From Mycobacterium shimoidei (GTDB lineage Bacteria; Actinomycetota; Actinomycetes; Mycobacteriales; Mycobacteriaceae), in contig LQPU01000061.1 in NCBI GenBank assembly GCA_002101905.1, forward strand, positions 58,030 through 122,029: a stretch of DNA of 64,000 nt. Reading direction: 5' to 3'. Below the pieces are notes generated by a model, which was given only the letters and a program-made list of their open reading frames with translations, was not told where the DNA came from and did no database searches. How positions within the stretch are numbered: position 1 is the first letter of the stretch; the number at the start of each line of letters is the position of its first letter. Positions 9,588 to 17,616 of the stretch are shown here, one piece after another. A program made the translations under genes and the position numbers.

Positions 9588-10845
9588 ATGAATTGACTGT
9601 GGTATGCCAGTCGTATAGCTTCGCGTCGAGATTTCTCACGGCAGGCAGGGATTCGTATTCCCGTAGGCTTTCTCTGACGGCTTTGATGCGATCCATCGCA
9701 GTGGCATACCACTGGCGGCTGACGCCTTCGATTGCATCGGTCAGCAGTTCGCACGCTCGCTCAGGGTCTTTGTCGGCGACCGCGGCCGCCGCCAGGTCCG
9801 CCAGGGTGATGGATCGTTGCTTGGCCGCGTTATCGGGCAGGTCGGCTAGTACTTGGGTTAGGACGGCCTGGGCCTGATGCGGCCGATCGGCTGCTACCAA
9901 CGTGTTTCCTTTGAATCCCTGTAGCCGGGTCAGCGAGAACCAGTCGAACCAACCCGGTAGCTGCGTGGCGTCTTGCTGGTGGGCCATCAGTGTTTCGGCT
10001 TGGTCGATGAGTCGTAACGCTTCACGGGTGTTGTCGAGTCGGGTTTCGACTTCGGCTTCAACGGCGTTGAGCCACGCGGTGATTGCGGCCGGTGCGTTAG
10101 CGCGGCGGGCGAACGCGTGTGCTGCGCGAATCCGGTCCCGCGCTTCTTCGGCTCTGCTCCGATCACCGGAAAACGCGGGGTCGAACGCCATATGCGCCAA
10201 AACCGCAGCGCCCAGCAAAGAGTCGTCAGCCTCGTACGCGGCTTGCAGCGCTAAGACAAAGTGGGGTTGGGCGGCCTCGGGCTGTTGAAGATCGAAAAAC
10301 TCCAGTCGGCCGGCCAGCAGGCTAACTTCAGATAGCGCGGTTGCCAGGCCCTTTCGCCCTGAGTCGTCGATGGTGGAAAGAAGAGAGGCACCGAGGCCAG
10401 CGTGGCCGGCGACCAGTGGCAGAAGGTCGCCCGCGGGAAGCGTCCAGTACAGGTGGCGGTAGGCGACGGTGATCGCCGCGTAATCGGCAGCGACACCGAC
10501 CGGCAGGGTCGCGCCGACTCTGCGTAGCGGCCGCGTTCCATGTTGCCGTGGTTTGTTCGCCCGCAAGTCTTTTGGCGTATCCGGCTGGTTGTCCTGCCAC
10601 GGTGCGACGAAGCCCAGGTCGGTTACAGGGCAATGAAAGAGCGCTTCTAACGCCGCCGCGTGTTCGGGATGCGGCCAGGGCGGACTCGCCGATTCCCAGC
10701 GGCGGACGGTGCGAGGAGTCACTGAGATCCGTAGGCCAATCGAACGTGCGGCTTCGGTGACGGCGTCGGCCAACGCGGCCTGCGATCGCAAACCCAGTCC
10801 CTGACGTGCTGCGCGAAGTCGCGCATTGCCAATTGTGTTTGTCAT
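9580..10845 (-). CDS. XRE-family regulator with TPR-like C-terminal region
   Basis: A 421-residue protein with an N-terminal helix-turn-helix (about residues 5-75; 'TPRTVRRWESASPPWPHPEH' fits the recognition helix of actinobacterial XRE proteins) and a long Ala/Leu-rich helical C-terminal part suggestive of tetratricopeptide repeats. Regulators of this plan are common on actinobacterial integrative and conjugative elements and often sense a peptide or small ligand. It is divergent from the 11016 gene, and the shared upstream region has a 6-base inverted repeat (10923-10939) that could be its operator. It probably controls element transfer or excision genes; that role is inferred from position only. 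Confidence 0.75.
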   Translation of the reverse strand: MTNTIGNARLRAARQGLGLRSQAALADAVTEAARSIGLRISVTPRTVRRWESASPPWPHPEHAAALEALFHCPVTDLGFVAPWQDNQPDTPKDLRANKPRQHGTRPLRRVGATLPVGVAADYAAITVAYRHLYWTLPAGDLLPLVAGHAGLGASLLSTIDDSGRKGLATALSEVSLLAGRLEFFDLQQPEAAQPHFVLALQAAYEADDSLLGAAVLAHMAFDPAFSGDRSRAEEARDRIRAAHAFARRANAPAAITAWLNAVEAEVETRLDNTREALRLIDQAETLMAHQQDATQLPGWFDWFSLTRLQGFKGNTLVAADRPHQAQAVLTQVLADLPDNAAKQRSITLADLAAAAVADKDPERACELLTDAIEGVSRQWYATAMDRIKAVRESLREYESLPAVRNLDAKLYDWHTTVNSFS

Positions 10846-10910
10846 ACGGCCCAGAGTAGGCCACTGTGGAGCCTAAAGACAACGGAATATCCGATGAAAC
10901 GTCCGAGTTA

Positions 10911-10939
10911 TGTCCTCTTCGATGTCCTCTAAAAGGACA
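10911..10939. promoter_or_regulatory. Candidate operator in the divergent XRE / element-gene promoter region
   Basis: TGTCCTCT occurs twice, at 10911-10918 and 10923-10930, 12 bases apart. The second copy also forms an inverted repeat TGTCCT-N5-AGGACA (10923-10939). It lies between the divergent starts at 10845 and 11016. Autoregulation by the XRE protein is the simplest reading. Confidence 0.4.
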
Positions 10940-11015
10940 AACTTATGTCTGATCATGGGTCTCGCCCTGCCCAGTGCGGCAGCGCCAACCAACCACATCA
11001 GGAGGTACCACGCAG

Positions 11016-11435
11016 ATGGACATCAAGCTCGCCGGCGAGGTGTTGGGATGGGTCACCAAAGAGGCCCGAGAACGCTCGCTGTATTCCGGCCGCGGTGAGA
11101 GCCGCATCGTCACAGGACGCGAGTACGACGCCAACGGCGCACCCGTGTCAGGCGTCGAATCAGTGATCGTCAGCGATGCCCTCGGCGTCACGCCGGGCGC
11201 CACCGTCGTCATGCCCGACAGTTTGGCGGCCGACCTACCGGTCGGCACGGTCGTCGCCGTCAGCGGCAACAATGGGCTGTCGGCGCGCATCGTCGGCGGA
11301 GATTACGGCAGCACGCGCGTCTCCATTTTCGGCGTCACCGAACTGCGTGTCGTCGCTGACGGCGCGAAGCTGCTCCGCGACGCCGCCGCCAAACACACGA
11401 CACCTGCCCGCAGTGGATCGGGAGGCCAGGCGTGA
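11016..11435 (+). CDS. Hypothetical element protein
   Basis: A 139-residue protein, unrecognised. ATG 11016 is preferred over an in-frame upstream start at 10974, because AGGAGGT stands 9 bases before it (11000-11006). The sequence is rich in Val, Gly and Asp with alternating hydrophobic pattern, suggesting a beta-rich fold, and has no membrane segment. It ends in a GTGA overlap with the FtsK-like gene, so it is the first gene of the putative transfer operon reading toward the integrase. Confidence 0.65.
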   Translation: MDIKLAGEVLGWVTKEARERSLYSGRGESRIVTGREYDANGAPVSGVESVIVSDALGVTPGATVVMPDSLAADLPVGTVVAVSGNNGLSARIVGGDYGSTRVSIFGVTELRVVADGAKLLRDAAAKHTTPARSGSGGQA

Positions 11436-12782
11436 ACCCTTATGACCCGACTCCTATTGACCCCGGTTACCCCTACCCCGATGCCGGGTTCAGTTTCGAG
11501 CATCTCGAGCACCTGGCGCTTGTCGGCGCAGCATGGCTGCTGGTGCTGGTCGCCGTGATGGTTGCGGCGCTGCTGACTTGGCGGCACAACGATCCGCAGG
11601 GCTACGAGCGGTATTTCGCGGGCCCGCTTCGGCGCGCTCGGTGGCGGTGGTGGGTGCGCGGTTCTTGGTCGCGGCTGTCCAAAAGGTGTGGGTTGTCGTT
11701 TTCCGAACAGGTCACCAGCAAAGACAAGGACGGCAAGCCGACCACGACGACAGTGTGGACTCATCCAAAGTTGGTGCGGATCAACACATCCGATCATTGC
11801 CTGTACCTGACGGTGGCGTACCCGCATGGGGCAGACCGTCGAGGATTTGGAAAACGCAGTGCCCAAAATTCGCGACGCCGCGGGAGCTCACTCGGCGCGC
11901 TCAGCAGTGGTCGCGCCCGGCACGGTGCGGATGGAGTTCGTGATGCGCGAACAGCTCGCCGGAGTCGGGTATGCTCCGCCGCCTACCCGAGCGGCTACGA
12001 CGAGTGTGCGGCTGGGGCGCTGCGAAAATGGCAAACCCTGGACTCTGCGGATCGCTGGTCGGCACACACTGACGGTGGGCTGCTCGGGGTCCGGCAAGGG
12101 CTCGGTGTTTTGGGGAATCGCAGCCGGATTCGGCCCGGCCGTCAGCGCCGGACTGGTCCACTTGGTGGGGATCGACCTGAAGTACGGCATCGAAGTCTCG
12201 GTGGGCGCAGGGCTGTTTACCAAAGTCGCCACCACCGAGGAAGATGCGGTGAACACCCTTGCCGCGCTGGAAAAGTTGATGGACGCCCGGGGCGCGAAGA
12301 TGGCTGGAAACAGCCGCGAGCATACCCCTACCGTCGTTGATCCGCTGGTGGTGTTGCTCATCGACGAACTGGCGGGCGTGACCGCCTACATGAGCGACCC
12401 CGCGCTCCGCAAGCAGGCCGGGGCATCGCTGTCGCGGATCTTGACCAAGGGCCGTGCCCTCGGCGTCGTGGTTGCGGCGTTTCTGCAAGACCCACGCAAA
12501 GAAGTCCTGCCGATGCGGGGTTTGTTCACCCAAACCATCGCGCTGCGGCTGCGCTCCCGCGACGAAGTCGCCATGGTCCTCGGCGACGGCCTGGTCGACG
12601 CGGCACCAGCGCACCGCATCAGCCCCGATGCCCCCGGCACCGGGTACGTGATCGCCGAGGACGGCTCAGCGATGCGGGTACGAGCCGACTTCTGGAGCGA
12701 CGCCCAAATCCGCGACGCCGCAGCCCGATACCACCCACCGAAGCGAAACACTCAGAGCGGAAAAGGTTCTCAGAAGCAATGA
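11432..12782 (+). pseudogene. FtsK/SpoIIIE (TraSA-like) DNA translocase, frameshifted
   Basis: Two overlapping frames together encode one FtsK-like protein. The first (GTG 11432, preceded by GGAGG) gives a membrane segment around residues 30-52 and continues to 'LYLTVAYPHG'. The second resumes with 'QTVEDLENAV' and carries Walker A 'GCSGSGKGS', Walker B 'VVLLIDEL' and the rest of the ATPase. Removing one G from the GGGG run at 11828-11831 joins them in frame. Such proteins move double-stranded DNA between cells in actinobacterial elements. The break could be real inactivation, a base-calling error in a G run, or less likely recoding. Alternatively the ATPase half could start alone at ATG 11826. 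It ends in ATGA overlap with the next gene. Confidence 0.75.
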
Positions 12783-13147
12783 CCAACAGCGAGCCAGGAT
12801 GCGCAGGTGTGTTCCAGCCCCTTGACGAAGCGCAGCTGCGTCAGCGCACGGAAGACTTGTTGAGGCGTGCGGCCCTGGTCGCCGAGTTCGGCTGGGACCA
12901 GTTCCGCTATCAGTGGTCCACCGGCGAGGTCGTGGGCACCGCCCTGGCGCTGGACGACTGTGATGAACTGCTGCGCTTCGATGAAACCGTCGACTCGGCA
13001 CTTGCACGGTGGGCCTGCGACCTATGGGGAATAGCCGACGGGCAGGCAGATATGGACGCCGGATGCCCCACAACTCGCGCATGGTTCAACTGCATCCGGG
13101 CCGAACTGGCCGGCAAGCCATCCACACCAGCAACTAGGAAGGAGTGA
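12779..13147 (+). CDS. Hypothetical element protein
   Basis: A 122-residue acidic, helical protein, unrecognised, with several Trp residues and no membrane segment. It is coupled to the FtsK-like gene by an ATGA overlap and followed by the excisionase gene, with the AGGAAGGAG stretch at its 3' end serving the latter. Its position suggests a transfer or excision accessory role, but nothing in the sequence proves it. Confidence 0.6.
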   Translation: MTNSEPGCAGVFQPLDEAQLRQRTEDLLRRAALVAEFGWDQFRYQWSTGEVVGTALALDDCDELLRFDETVDSALARWACDLWGIADGQADMDAGCPTTRAWFNCIRAELAGKPSTPATRKE

Positions 13148-13152
13148 GGTCG

Positions 13153-13389
13153 ATGGTGATTCACAGCGTCCGGGAAACCCTGGTGGCATCTGGCCAATTC
13201 CCGGAACTGCTGACCGCCGAACAGGTTTCGGCGCTGCTGGGGGTATCGGTGGCAACGCTGAACCGCTGGGCGGCAGTCCGTGAACAAACGGGACGGCAGA
13301 TCGGCCCACCCTGCTACTCATTGTCCGAACGGGTGCGCCGCTGGGATTCGGCCGAGGTCCGCAAATGGCTCAAGCAGGTCCGACGCTGA
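13153..13389 (+). CDS. xis: Excisionase-like helix-turn-helix protein
   Basis: A 78-residue MerR/excisionase-type winged helix protein: 'LLTAEQVSALLGVSVATLNRW' pattern of the DNA-binding domain, then 'RVRRWDSAEVRKWLKQV'. ATG 13153 is chosen because GGAG lies 9 bases upstream; a GTG at 13144 overlapping the previous stop is an alternative. Proteins of this type bend DNA at the attachment site and direct the integrase toward excision. Its stop shares a base with the integrase start, as in many element int/xis pairs. Confidence 0.8.
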   Translation: MVIHSVRETLVASGQFPELLTAEQVSALLGVSVATLNRWAAVREQTGRQIGPPCYSLSERVRRWDSAEVRKWLKQVRR

Positions 13390-14744
13390 TGGCCGGTAAC
13401 ACCCCGCGCGGCATCCGCAAACGGCTCAATACGGCCGGAGCGCCCCGCTACCAAGTCCGCTACCTGGTGCGCGACCCCGCCTCAGCATCCGGCTGGATCG
13501 AAACCTCCACAACCTTCGCCACCCTGCGACAAGCCAAGGCGTTCAAGGCAGAACGCGACAACGAAGCCGCACTCGGCGCTCGCCGATTCGACCTACGGCT
13601 CGGCCGCGTGCCCCTGGCCCGGATTTGGGAACAATACAGCGCCTCGAAAAAGCCCGCAGTGTCTGCCAAAACATGGAGCGGCTACCGCCAGCATTGGCAC
13701 CTGCGCATCGCACCGCGGTTCGGCCGCATCCCCGTTGATGAGATCACCCGTGCCCACGTGCAACAGTTCGCAGCCACCCTCACCGTGGGGCCGTGGGCCA
13801 AGGTTTCCACGCTGCGGCTGCTGCGTTCCATCCTCGAAGTAGCCCGCAACGACGGCCGCATTCATACCAACCCCGCTCACGGCGTCTCAGCAGGGCGTAT
13901 CCCCGAACGGGAACGCCACCGCTACCTGACTGCACCCGAAGTCGCCGCCCTGGCTGCCGCATGCAAAGACCAGGGCGATGTCGTGACCATCCTGGCCTAC
14001 ACCGGCCTGCGCTGGTCCGAGCTCGTCGGCCTGCGCGTCGGCGATATCGACCTGACCGCACGCCGCCTCCACGTACGCCGCGCCGCGCCGGAAGTCGAAG
14101 GTCGCATCATCATCGGCCCACCCAAGACGCGCGCCGCCAAGCGCACCGTTCCTCTCCCCCAGGTCGTCATTGACGCACTGAAACCACGTGTGGCCGGTCG
14201 TGAACCGGATGAGCCGGCCATCACGTCACCCAATGGCGCAATGCTCAGGTCCAACAACTGGCGCCGGCATGTGCACTGGTCCGAAGCCCTGCGCAAGACC
14301 AAGCTCGCACCGCTGACGATCCACGACCTACGACACACCTACGCCAGCCTGGCCCGCAAATCCGGCGCCGACCTGCGCTACGTGCAGAAAACAATGGGCC
14401 ACTCCACCCCCACCGTCACCGCCAACATCTACAGCGACCTCTACGCAGACGAACTCGACCACGTTGCAACCAACCTCGACCGACTAACAGCCGAAACCAG
14501 CGATTCAACGCGCGAGACCGGACAAGAACCGGACAACCCTAACCAACCACCGAGTGCAAGCATCGTGTCCACGCAGGTCAGAGACAGTGGCCAGGGCCGG
14601 GATCGAACCGGCGACCTTCCGCTTTTCAGGCGGACGCTCATACCGACTGAGCTACCTGGCCGGAAGGCACGTGTGCCTCGCCGCGACGGCGACCCTGACG
14701 GGACTCGAACCCGCGACCTCCGCCGTGACAGGGCGGCGCGCTAA
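13389..14744 (+). CDS. int: Tyrosine site-specific integrase
   Basis: A 451-residue phage-type integrase. Seen: an N-terminal arm-binding/SAM-like core-binding region (to about residue 170), then the catalytic set R208 ('TGLRWSEL'), K246, H312-x-x-R315 ('HDLRHTY'), H338 ('GHS') and Y348 ('NIYSDL'). ATG 13389 shares a base with the xis stop; an in-frame ATG at 13365 would overlap xis further. From residue 400 the frame is antisense to tRNA-Phe and then crosses the tRNA-Asp gene before stopping at 14744. The last 50 or so residues are therefore supplied by the attachment site and host DNA and would differ in the excised circle. The enzyme appears intact. Confidence 0.93.
   Translation: MAGNTPRGIRKRLNTAGAPRYQVRYLVRDPASASGWIETSTTFATLRQAKAFKAERDNEAALGARRFDLRLGRVPLARIWEQYSASKKPAVSAKTWSGYRQHWHLRIAPRFGRIPVDEITRAHVQQFAATLTVGPWAKVSTLRLLRSILEVARNDGRIHTNPAHGVSAGRIPERERHRYLTAPEVAALAAACKDQGDVVTILAYTGLRWSELVGLRVGDIDLTARRLHVRRAAPEVEGRIIIGPPKTRAAKRTVPLPQVVIDALKPRVAGREPDEPAITSPNGAMLRSNNWRRHVHWSEALRKTKLAPLTIHDLRHTYASLARKSGADLRYVQKTMGHSTPTVTANIYSDLYADELDHVATNLDRLTAETSDSTRETGQEPDNPNQPPSASIVSTQVRDSGQGRDRTGDLPLFRRTLIPTELPGRKARVPRRDGDPDGTRTRDLRRDRAAR
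14588..14661 (-). tRNA. tRNA-Phe (anticodon GAA), integration site
   Basis: Cloverleaf readable on the minus strand: acceptor arms GGCCAGG/CCTGGCC with discriminator A, anticodon loop with GAA, T-arm GGTTCGATCC. CCA is not encoded. The 3' end lies directly beside the integrase gene, the classic arrangement of an element integrated into a tRNA 3' end; the tRNA is intact. Confidence 0.96.
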
Positions 14745-14763
14745 CCAACTGCGCCACAGGGCC
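14690..14763 (-). tRNA. tRNA-Asp (anticodon GTC)
   Basis: Minus-strand cloverleaf with acceptor GGCCCTG/CAGGGTC (one G-U pair), discriminator G as expected for Asp, anticodon GTC and T-arm GGTTCGAGTCC. It is the middle gene of a Glu-Asp-Phe cluster transcribed leftward. The 3' end of the integrase frame crosses part of it in antisense. Confidence 0.96.
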
Positions 14764-14794
14764 TTGTTCGCTGCTTCGCGTCGCCGCGTAGCCG

Positions 14795-14868
14795 TACCCC
14801 CTACGGGATTCGAACCCGCGTTACCGCCTTGAAAGGGCGGCGTCCTAGGCCGTCTAGACGAAGGGGGC
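14795..14868 (-). tRNA. tRNA-Glu (anticodon TTC)
   Basis: Minus-strand cloverleaf with acceptor GCCCCCT/AGGGGGT, discriminator A, anticodon TTC and T-arm GGTTCGAATCC. First gene of the leftward Glu-Asp-Phe cluster. The 123 bases to the divergent tRNA-Lys gene must hold both promoters. Confidence 0.96.
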
Positions 14869-14991
14869 CAGAACCGAATCTCTCCGGGGTACTCGCAACA
14901 TGGTGACGCTGTGAGCCAAGCCAGCTTAGGCCACCGGGTACCGAATCCTCAAACGAGCTCCGCCGGCGAAGGCAGTATCCTGTGCGTCGCA

Positions 14992-15064
14992 GCCCCTATA
15001 GCTCAGTTGGTAGAGCTACGGACTTTTAATCCGCAGGTCCCAGGTTCGAGTCCTGGTGGGGGCA
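14992..15064 (+). tRNA. tRNA-Lys (anticodon TTT)
   Basis: Plus-strand cloverleaf: acceptor GCCCCTA/TGGGGGC, discriminator A, anticodon TTT, T-arm GGTTCGAGTCC; no encoded CCA. A TATCCT hexamer at 14976-14981 is a plausible -10 box 10 bases upstream. Confidence 0.96.
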
Positions 15065-15138
15065 CCGCAAATAGCCGCAAATAGCCCCATGACCTCGGTT
15101 GAGTAGCGCCGTCGCCCGTTTCCGGGTATTCCGGGGCC

Positions 15139-16233
15139 ATGACAGGCGCCATGAGAGGAATGTCACGACGGTCCTTTGGGCTAGTCGCGGCGGGGATGAG
15201 CGCCGCTGCTCTGGCGAGTGCCTGCAGCGGCGAGCCCGAAAACGCACCCACCGGCCCGCCGCCCGCCTCCGGCCCGGAGGTGGGCTTCGTGCTCTCGCAC
15301 GAGCAGTTCGGCACCGCCCAGCTCGTCGAGCAGGCGCAGGCGGCCGAACAGGCCGGATTCCGCTACCTGTGGGCCAGTGACCACATCCAGCCATGGCAGG
15401 ACAACGAGGGCCATTCGATGTTCGGTTGGATCACCCTGGCGCTGGTCGGCGAGCGAACCAGCCACATCCCGTTCGGCACCGGGGTCACCTGCCCCATTTA
15501 TCGGTATCACCCGACGACCGTCGCGCACGCCTTCGCCTCGCTCGCGGTGCTCCACCCCGGCCGGGTCTTCCTCGGCGTGGGCACCGGCGAGCGGCTCAAC
15601 GAACAAGCCGCCACCACCGAATTCGGGCCCTATCAAGAACGCCACGACCGGCTGGTCGAAGCCATCCAACTGATCCGGCAACTTTGGAGCGGCGAGCGAA
15701 TCTCGTTTCAGGGCAGGTATTTTCAAACTAATCAGCTCAAGATTTACGACGTGCCGCCGTCGCCCCCGCCCATCTTCGTCGCCGCGAGCGGCCCCAAAAG
15801 CGCCCGTCTGGCCGGGCAGTTCGGCGACGGCTGGATTTGCCAGGCGGGCGACGTCAAAAACTCCAAGCTCGTCAGCGCCTTCAACCGGGGCGCCCGGGAT
15901 TCAGGGCGCGATCCGGCCGCCATGGGCAAGCGGGCCGAGATGTTCGCGGTCGTCGGTGACCAGGCGGAGATCAACCGCGCCGCGGAGCTGTGGCGGTTCA
16001 CCGGCGGTGCGGTCGACCAGCCCAACCCGGTCGAGATCCAGCGCGCGGCGGCGTCCAATCCGCTGGACAAGGTGACCAAACGCTGGACGACCGGAACCGA
16101 TCCGGCCACCCACGTCAACGCCGTACAGGCCGTTCTCGACGCCGGCGCAACACCATTCATGCACTTCCCGCAGTCCGACCCCGTTGCGGCCATCGACTTC
16201 TACCGCACCAGGGTCCTGCCGCAACTGCACTAG
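15139..16233 (+). CDS. F420-dependent LLM-class oxidoreductase, Fgd2/hydroxymycolate dehydrogenase-like
   Basis: A 364-residue luciferase-like F420 enzyme closely resembling M. tuberculosis Rv0132c (Fgd2), an F420-dependent hydroxymycolic acid dehydrogenase that makes ketomycolates at the cell envelope. Seen: twin-arginine signal 'SRRSFG' followed by a hydrophobic stretch ending in 'ASACSG' (possible lipobox), then 'LSHEQFG', 'ASDHIQPWQDNEGHSM' and 'GVGTGERLNEQA', which are family hallmarks. It is therefore exported through Tat. The start could be ATG 15139, 15151 or 15160; only the signal n-region changes. The stop overlaps the convergent methyltransferase by 4 bases. The exact substrate is inferred. 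Confidence 0.88.
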   Translation: MTGAMRGMSRRSFGLVAAGMSAAALASACSGEPENAPTGPPPASGPEVGFVLSHEQFGTAQLVEQAQAAEQAGFRYLWASDHIQPWQDNEGHSMFGWITLALVGERTSHIPFGTGVTCPIYRYHPTTVAHAFASLAVLHPGRVFLGVGTGERLNEQAATTEFGPYQERHDRLVEAIQLIRQLWSGERISFQGRYFQTNQLKIYDVPPSPPPIFVAASGPKSARLAGQFGDGWICQAGDVKNSKLVSAFNRGARDSGRDPAAMGKRAEMFAVVGDQAEINRAAELWRFTGGAVDQPNPVEIQRAAASNPLDKVTKRWTTGTDPATHVNAVQAVLDAGATPFMHFPQSDPVAAIDFYRTRVLPQLH

Positions 16234-17123
16234 TGCAGCACGGCGCGCAGGTAGGTCACATCGGCGAACGCGGCCGCAACTTCGTCGTCGGGGTACACGA
16301 AACCGTTGTCGGCGTGCAGCTGCGCGACCGTGCGGTGCGACACCTGCCAGCCATGCCCGCTCAGATACTCGATGATGTGGCTGCGCTCGAAGTGGTAGAC
16401 GAGGTCGTTGAAGTCGATGTCAAAACCGAGCTCGCTCATCCGCTCGTGATGGGATCGCCACTGCGGATCGGCGAAAACCGTTGTGTCCGGGACGATGTCG
16501 GCGGCCAGCCGACTACCGGCAGCGCTTAGCGCGGTGATGTTGTCGAACAGCGCGTCTTGCGCCTCCGGTGGCAGGTAGACCACCAGCCCTTCGGCGCTCC
16601 ATGCCGACGGGGCGCCGGTGTCGAACCCGGCGGCCCGAAGCGCCGCCGGCCAGTCGTCGCGCAGGTCGACGGCCACGGTCCGGCGTTGCGCGGTCGGCTC
16701 GGCGCCGAGCTTGCTCAACGTGGCGGTCTTGAACTCGATGACCTCGGGCATGTCGATCTCGTAGACGACGCTGCCCGCCGGCCACGGCAAGCGGTACGCG
16801 CGGGCGTCCAGACCGGCCGCCAAGATCACCGCCTGCCGAACGCCGCCCTGGCCCGCCTCGTCGAAGAACTGGTCATAGAACCGGGTCCGTACCGCCATGC
16901 TGCGGGCCATCCGGCTCGGGTCGAATTCGGAGTCCTCGGTGACCGGGATCTTGCCGTCGATCAGCCGGGTGTAGACGTCGTAGCCGACCGCCCGCACCAG
17001 CGGCGCGGCGAACGGGTCGTCGATCAACGATGCCGACGTGGCGAGCGCCCGTTGAGCCGCGACCATCGTCGCCGTCGCCCCGACGCTCGTCGCCAGATCC
17101 CAGCTGTCGCTTTCGGTGCGCAT
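16230..17123 (-). CDS. SAM-dependent methyltransferase (TIGR00027 family, Rv0830-like)
   Basis: A 297-residue member of the large mycobacterial family of putative leucine carboxyl methyltransferase-like enzymes. Seen: N-terminal 'DSWDLATSVGATATMVAAQR', the SAM site 'QAVILAAGLDARAYRLPWP', and 'VYEIDMPEVIEFK', all characteristic. The substrate is unknown for the family; O-methylation of a lipid or small molecule is likely. The position beside the tRNA cluster and kmtR matches Rv0830 in M. tuberculosis. It is divergent from kmtR, with a 104-base AT-rich gap. Confidence 0.92.
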   Translation of the reverse strand: MRTESDSWDLATSVGATATMVAAQRALATSASLIDDPFAAPLVRAVGYDVYTRLIDGKIPVTEDSEFDPSRMARSMAVRTRFYDQFFDEAGQGGVRQAVILAAGLDARAYRLPWPAGSVVYEIDMPEVIEFKTATLSKLGAEPTAQRRTVAVDLRDDWPAALRAAGFDTGAPSAWSAEGLVVYLPPEAQDALFDNITALSAAGSRLAADIVPDTTVFADPQWRSHHERMSELGFDIDFNDLVYHFERSHIIEYLSGHGWQVSHRTVAQLHADNGFVYPDDEVAAAFADVTYLRAVLH

Positions 17124-17150
17124 CGGGTACTCCCATCTCGACTTCTCAAC

Positions 17151-17171
17151 AATATAGATGAGCTACATATT
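17151..17171. promoter_or_regulatory. Candidate KmtR operator / divergent promoter region
   Basis: An AT-rich imperfect palindrome with AATAT at 17151-17155 and ATATT at 17167-17171, symmetric around 17161 (6 of 10 pairs). It lies between the divergent methyltransferase and kmtR, 57 bases before kmtR. ArsR-type regulators bind such sites in their own promoters. The match to the true KmtR site is not verified. Confidence 0.35.
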
Positions 17172-17227
17172 GACGCGGACGCGAGATCGGCCTGGACGGC
17201 GATCCCCCACTTTATTATTATTTGCGT

Positions 17228-17614
17228 ATGCATGCAGATAACGAGCCTGTCCGGCTGCCGGACGATCAGGTCAGCCTGGTGGTCGAGGTGTTCCGGATGC
17301 TGGCCGACGCCACCCGCGTGCAGGTGCTGTGGTCGCTTGCCGACCGGGAGATGTCGGTCACCGAGCTCGCCGAGCATGTGGGCAAGCCGGCTCCGTCGGT
17401 TTCCCAGCATCTGGCAAAGCTGCGGATGGCGCGCCTGGTGCGGACCCGCCGCGACGGGACCACGATCTACTACAGCCTGGAAAACGAGCACGTGCGCCAG
17501 CTGGTCACCGACGCCGTCTTCAACGCCGAGCATGCCGGGCCCGGAGTGCCGCGACATCACCGCAACGACGGATTGCAGATCGTCGCTGAAAAAAGGAGCA
17601 AGCAAAGGAGATAG
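17228..17614 (+). CDS. kmtR: KmtR, nickel/cobalt-sensing ArsR/SmtB repressor
   Basis: A 128-residue winged-helix repressor nearly identical in pattern to M. tuberculosis KmtR (Rv0827c), which releases DNA when Ni or Co binds. Recognition helix region 'GKPAPSVSQHLAKLRMARLV' (residues 52-71). The metal-ligand residues described for KmtR, H88, E101, H102, H110 and H111, are all present at the same numbers. ATG 17228 is used; a TTG two codons upstream is possible. The next gene starts 2 bases after the stop and encodes a histidine-rich protein, so the repressor is probably in an operon with its own metal-buffering partner and autoregulated. Confidence 0.95.
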   Translation: MHADNEPVRLPDDQVSLVVEVFRMLADATRVQVLWSLADREMSVTELAEHVGKPAPSVSQHLAKLRMARLVRTRRDGTTIYYSLENEHVRQLVTDAVFNAEHAGPGVPRHHRNDGLQIVAEKRSKQRR

Positions 17615-17616
17615 CC

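Larger units (their letters stand above)
9580..14661. mobile_element. Integrative (AICE-like) element module ending at tRNA-Phe
   Basis: Gene order is regulator, hypothetical, FtsK/TraSA-like ATPase, hypothetical, excisionase, tyrosine integrase, then the 3' end of tRNA-Phe. This is the usual right end of an actinobacterial integrative and conjugative element. I see no recognisable replication initiator. The left end was sought as a direct copy of the tRNA-Phe 3' part and was not found in the window, so the element may extend through the toxin and restriction genes to beyond base 1, or those may be a separate island. The coordinates cover only the module that can be supported. Confidence 0.65.

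Noticed and set aside
15067..15088. Two copies of GCAAATAGCC after tRNA-Lys
   Set aside because: A short duplication next to the tRNA end without an integrase on that side; no evidence for an attachment site.
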